From contig CAAEBM010000028.1 of the NCBI GenBank assembly GCA_900754115.1, positions 1 to 59,669 on the forward strand: 59,669 nt of DNA. Reading direction: 5' to 3'. Of the stretch, positions 59,608 through 59,669 are shown piece after piece. How positions within the stretch are numbered: position 1 is the first letter of the stretch; the number at the start of each line of letters is the position of its first letter. The notes below the pieces were generated by a model that was not told the origin of the DNA, did no database searches, and worked only from the letters and a program-made list of their open reading frames with translations. Made by a program: the position numbers and the translations under genes. Source of the stretch: Bacilli bacterium. GTDB lineage: Bacteria > Bacillota_I > Bacilli_A > RFN20 > CAG-631.

Positions 59608-59669
59608 TTAAAAATCTTGATTTTTTTCTTGTAATAATTTTAAAGCAATTTTGCGATCGTCAAGAATAT
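59608..59669 (-). CDS. C-terminal end of an unidentified gene, cut by the window
   Basis: The last 19 codons read ILDDRKIALKLLQEKNQDF and stop with TAA at 59610-59608, immediately followed by a terminator. The rest lies outside the window. Too short to identify. Confidence 0.45.
   Translation of the reverse strand, partial: ILDDRKIALKLLQEKNQDF

Noticed and set aside
1..59669. Mycoplasma-type genetic code, suggested by the high A+T
   Set aside because: TGA ends many genes at expected lengths and Trp is encoded by TGG.
1..59669. Mobile elements, prophage, CRISPR or defence island
   Set aside because: No transposase, integrase, long terminal repeats, regular spacer-repeat pattern or restriction genes were seen; the window is mostly core genes.

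Overview
The window is AT-rich (roughly 30% G+C by eye) and comes from a low-GC Gram-positive bacterium of the Bacilli/Erysipelotrichia kind. It uses the standard bacterial code: TGA ends many genes here (for example the DUF1538 gene, yqfD, yabP and rlmA), so it is not a code-4 mollicute. It has a peptidoglycan wall (murA), makes lipoproteins (lgt plus four predicted lipoproteins) and almost certainly forms endospores (spoIIE, spoVT, yabP, yabQ, yqfC, yqfD, CotF-like coat proteins). Gene order repeatedly matches compressed Bacillus subtilis order: spoVT-yabO-yabP-yabQ-spoIIE; rpsU-yqfC-yqfD-phoH then cshB-nfo; rpsL-rpsG-fusA-tuf; uvrA-lgt-trxB-whiA-ctp-uvrB-secG-rnr-smpB; rplU-prp-rpmA-obg. 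I see no tRNA or rRNA gene, insertion sequence, prophage or CRISPR array, and no gene-free stretch above 300 bases.

Layout. 1-584: 3' truncated uridine kinase. 708-2932: membrane protein of the DUF1538 family with two atypical PII proteins. 2929-4678: small P-loop kinase and a DUF5677-like protein. 4709-6499: large lipoprotein of unknown function. 6639-9426: murA, a degenerate SGNH-type anchored protein and a Bax-inhibitor-1-like membrane protein. 9551-10688: DUF402 nucleotide phosphatase and thymidine kinase. 10701-14639 (minus): sporulation block. 14825-21205: rpsU, a Big-domain lipoprotein, yqfC-yqfD-phoH and convergent cshB-nfo. 21273-23552 (minus): SPFH protein with three zinc ribbons and a zinc-ribbon membrane partner. 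23643-27325 (minus): rlmA and a VanZ-type protein carrying a large inserted Ig-like array. 27550-33334: lipoproteins, two SDR enzymes and a VTT membrane protein. 33436-38352: coat-protein pair and the str operon. 38427-50769: DNA repair, lipoprotein processing, thioredoxin, WhiA, export and trans-translation genes. 51490-55558: mixed metabolic and RNA-modification genes. 55566-56374: rpsD with a structured leader. 56426-59669 (minus): nadE, obg, rpmA, prp, rplU with its L21 leader, and the end of one more gene.

The most interesting signals are: (1) a spoIIE promoter with an exact 0A box (TGTCGAA) and a 21-base -35/-10 spacer, the Spo0A-activated sigma-A layout known from B. subtilis; (2) a VanZ-like protein whose conserved N-terminal motif and C-terminal membrane core are separated by about eight Ig-like repeats; (3) the DUF1538-PII-PII operon; (4) an SPFH/zinc-ribbon pair with no PspA; (5) a start codon separated from its Shine-Dalgarno by a terminator-like hairpin. 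The genome is compact: several convergent genes overlap at their stop codons, and intrinsic terminators often lie partly inside coding sequence.
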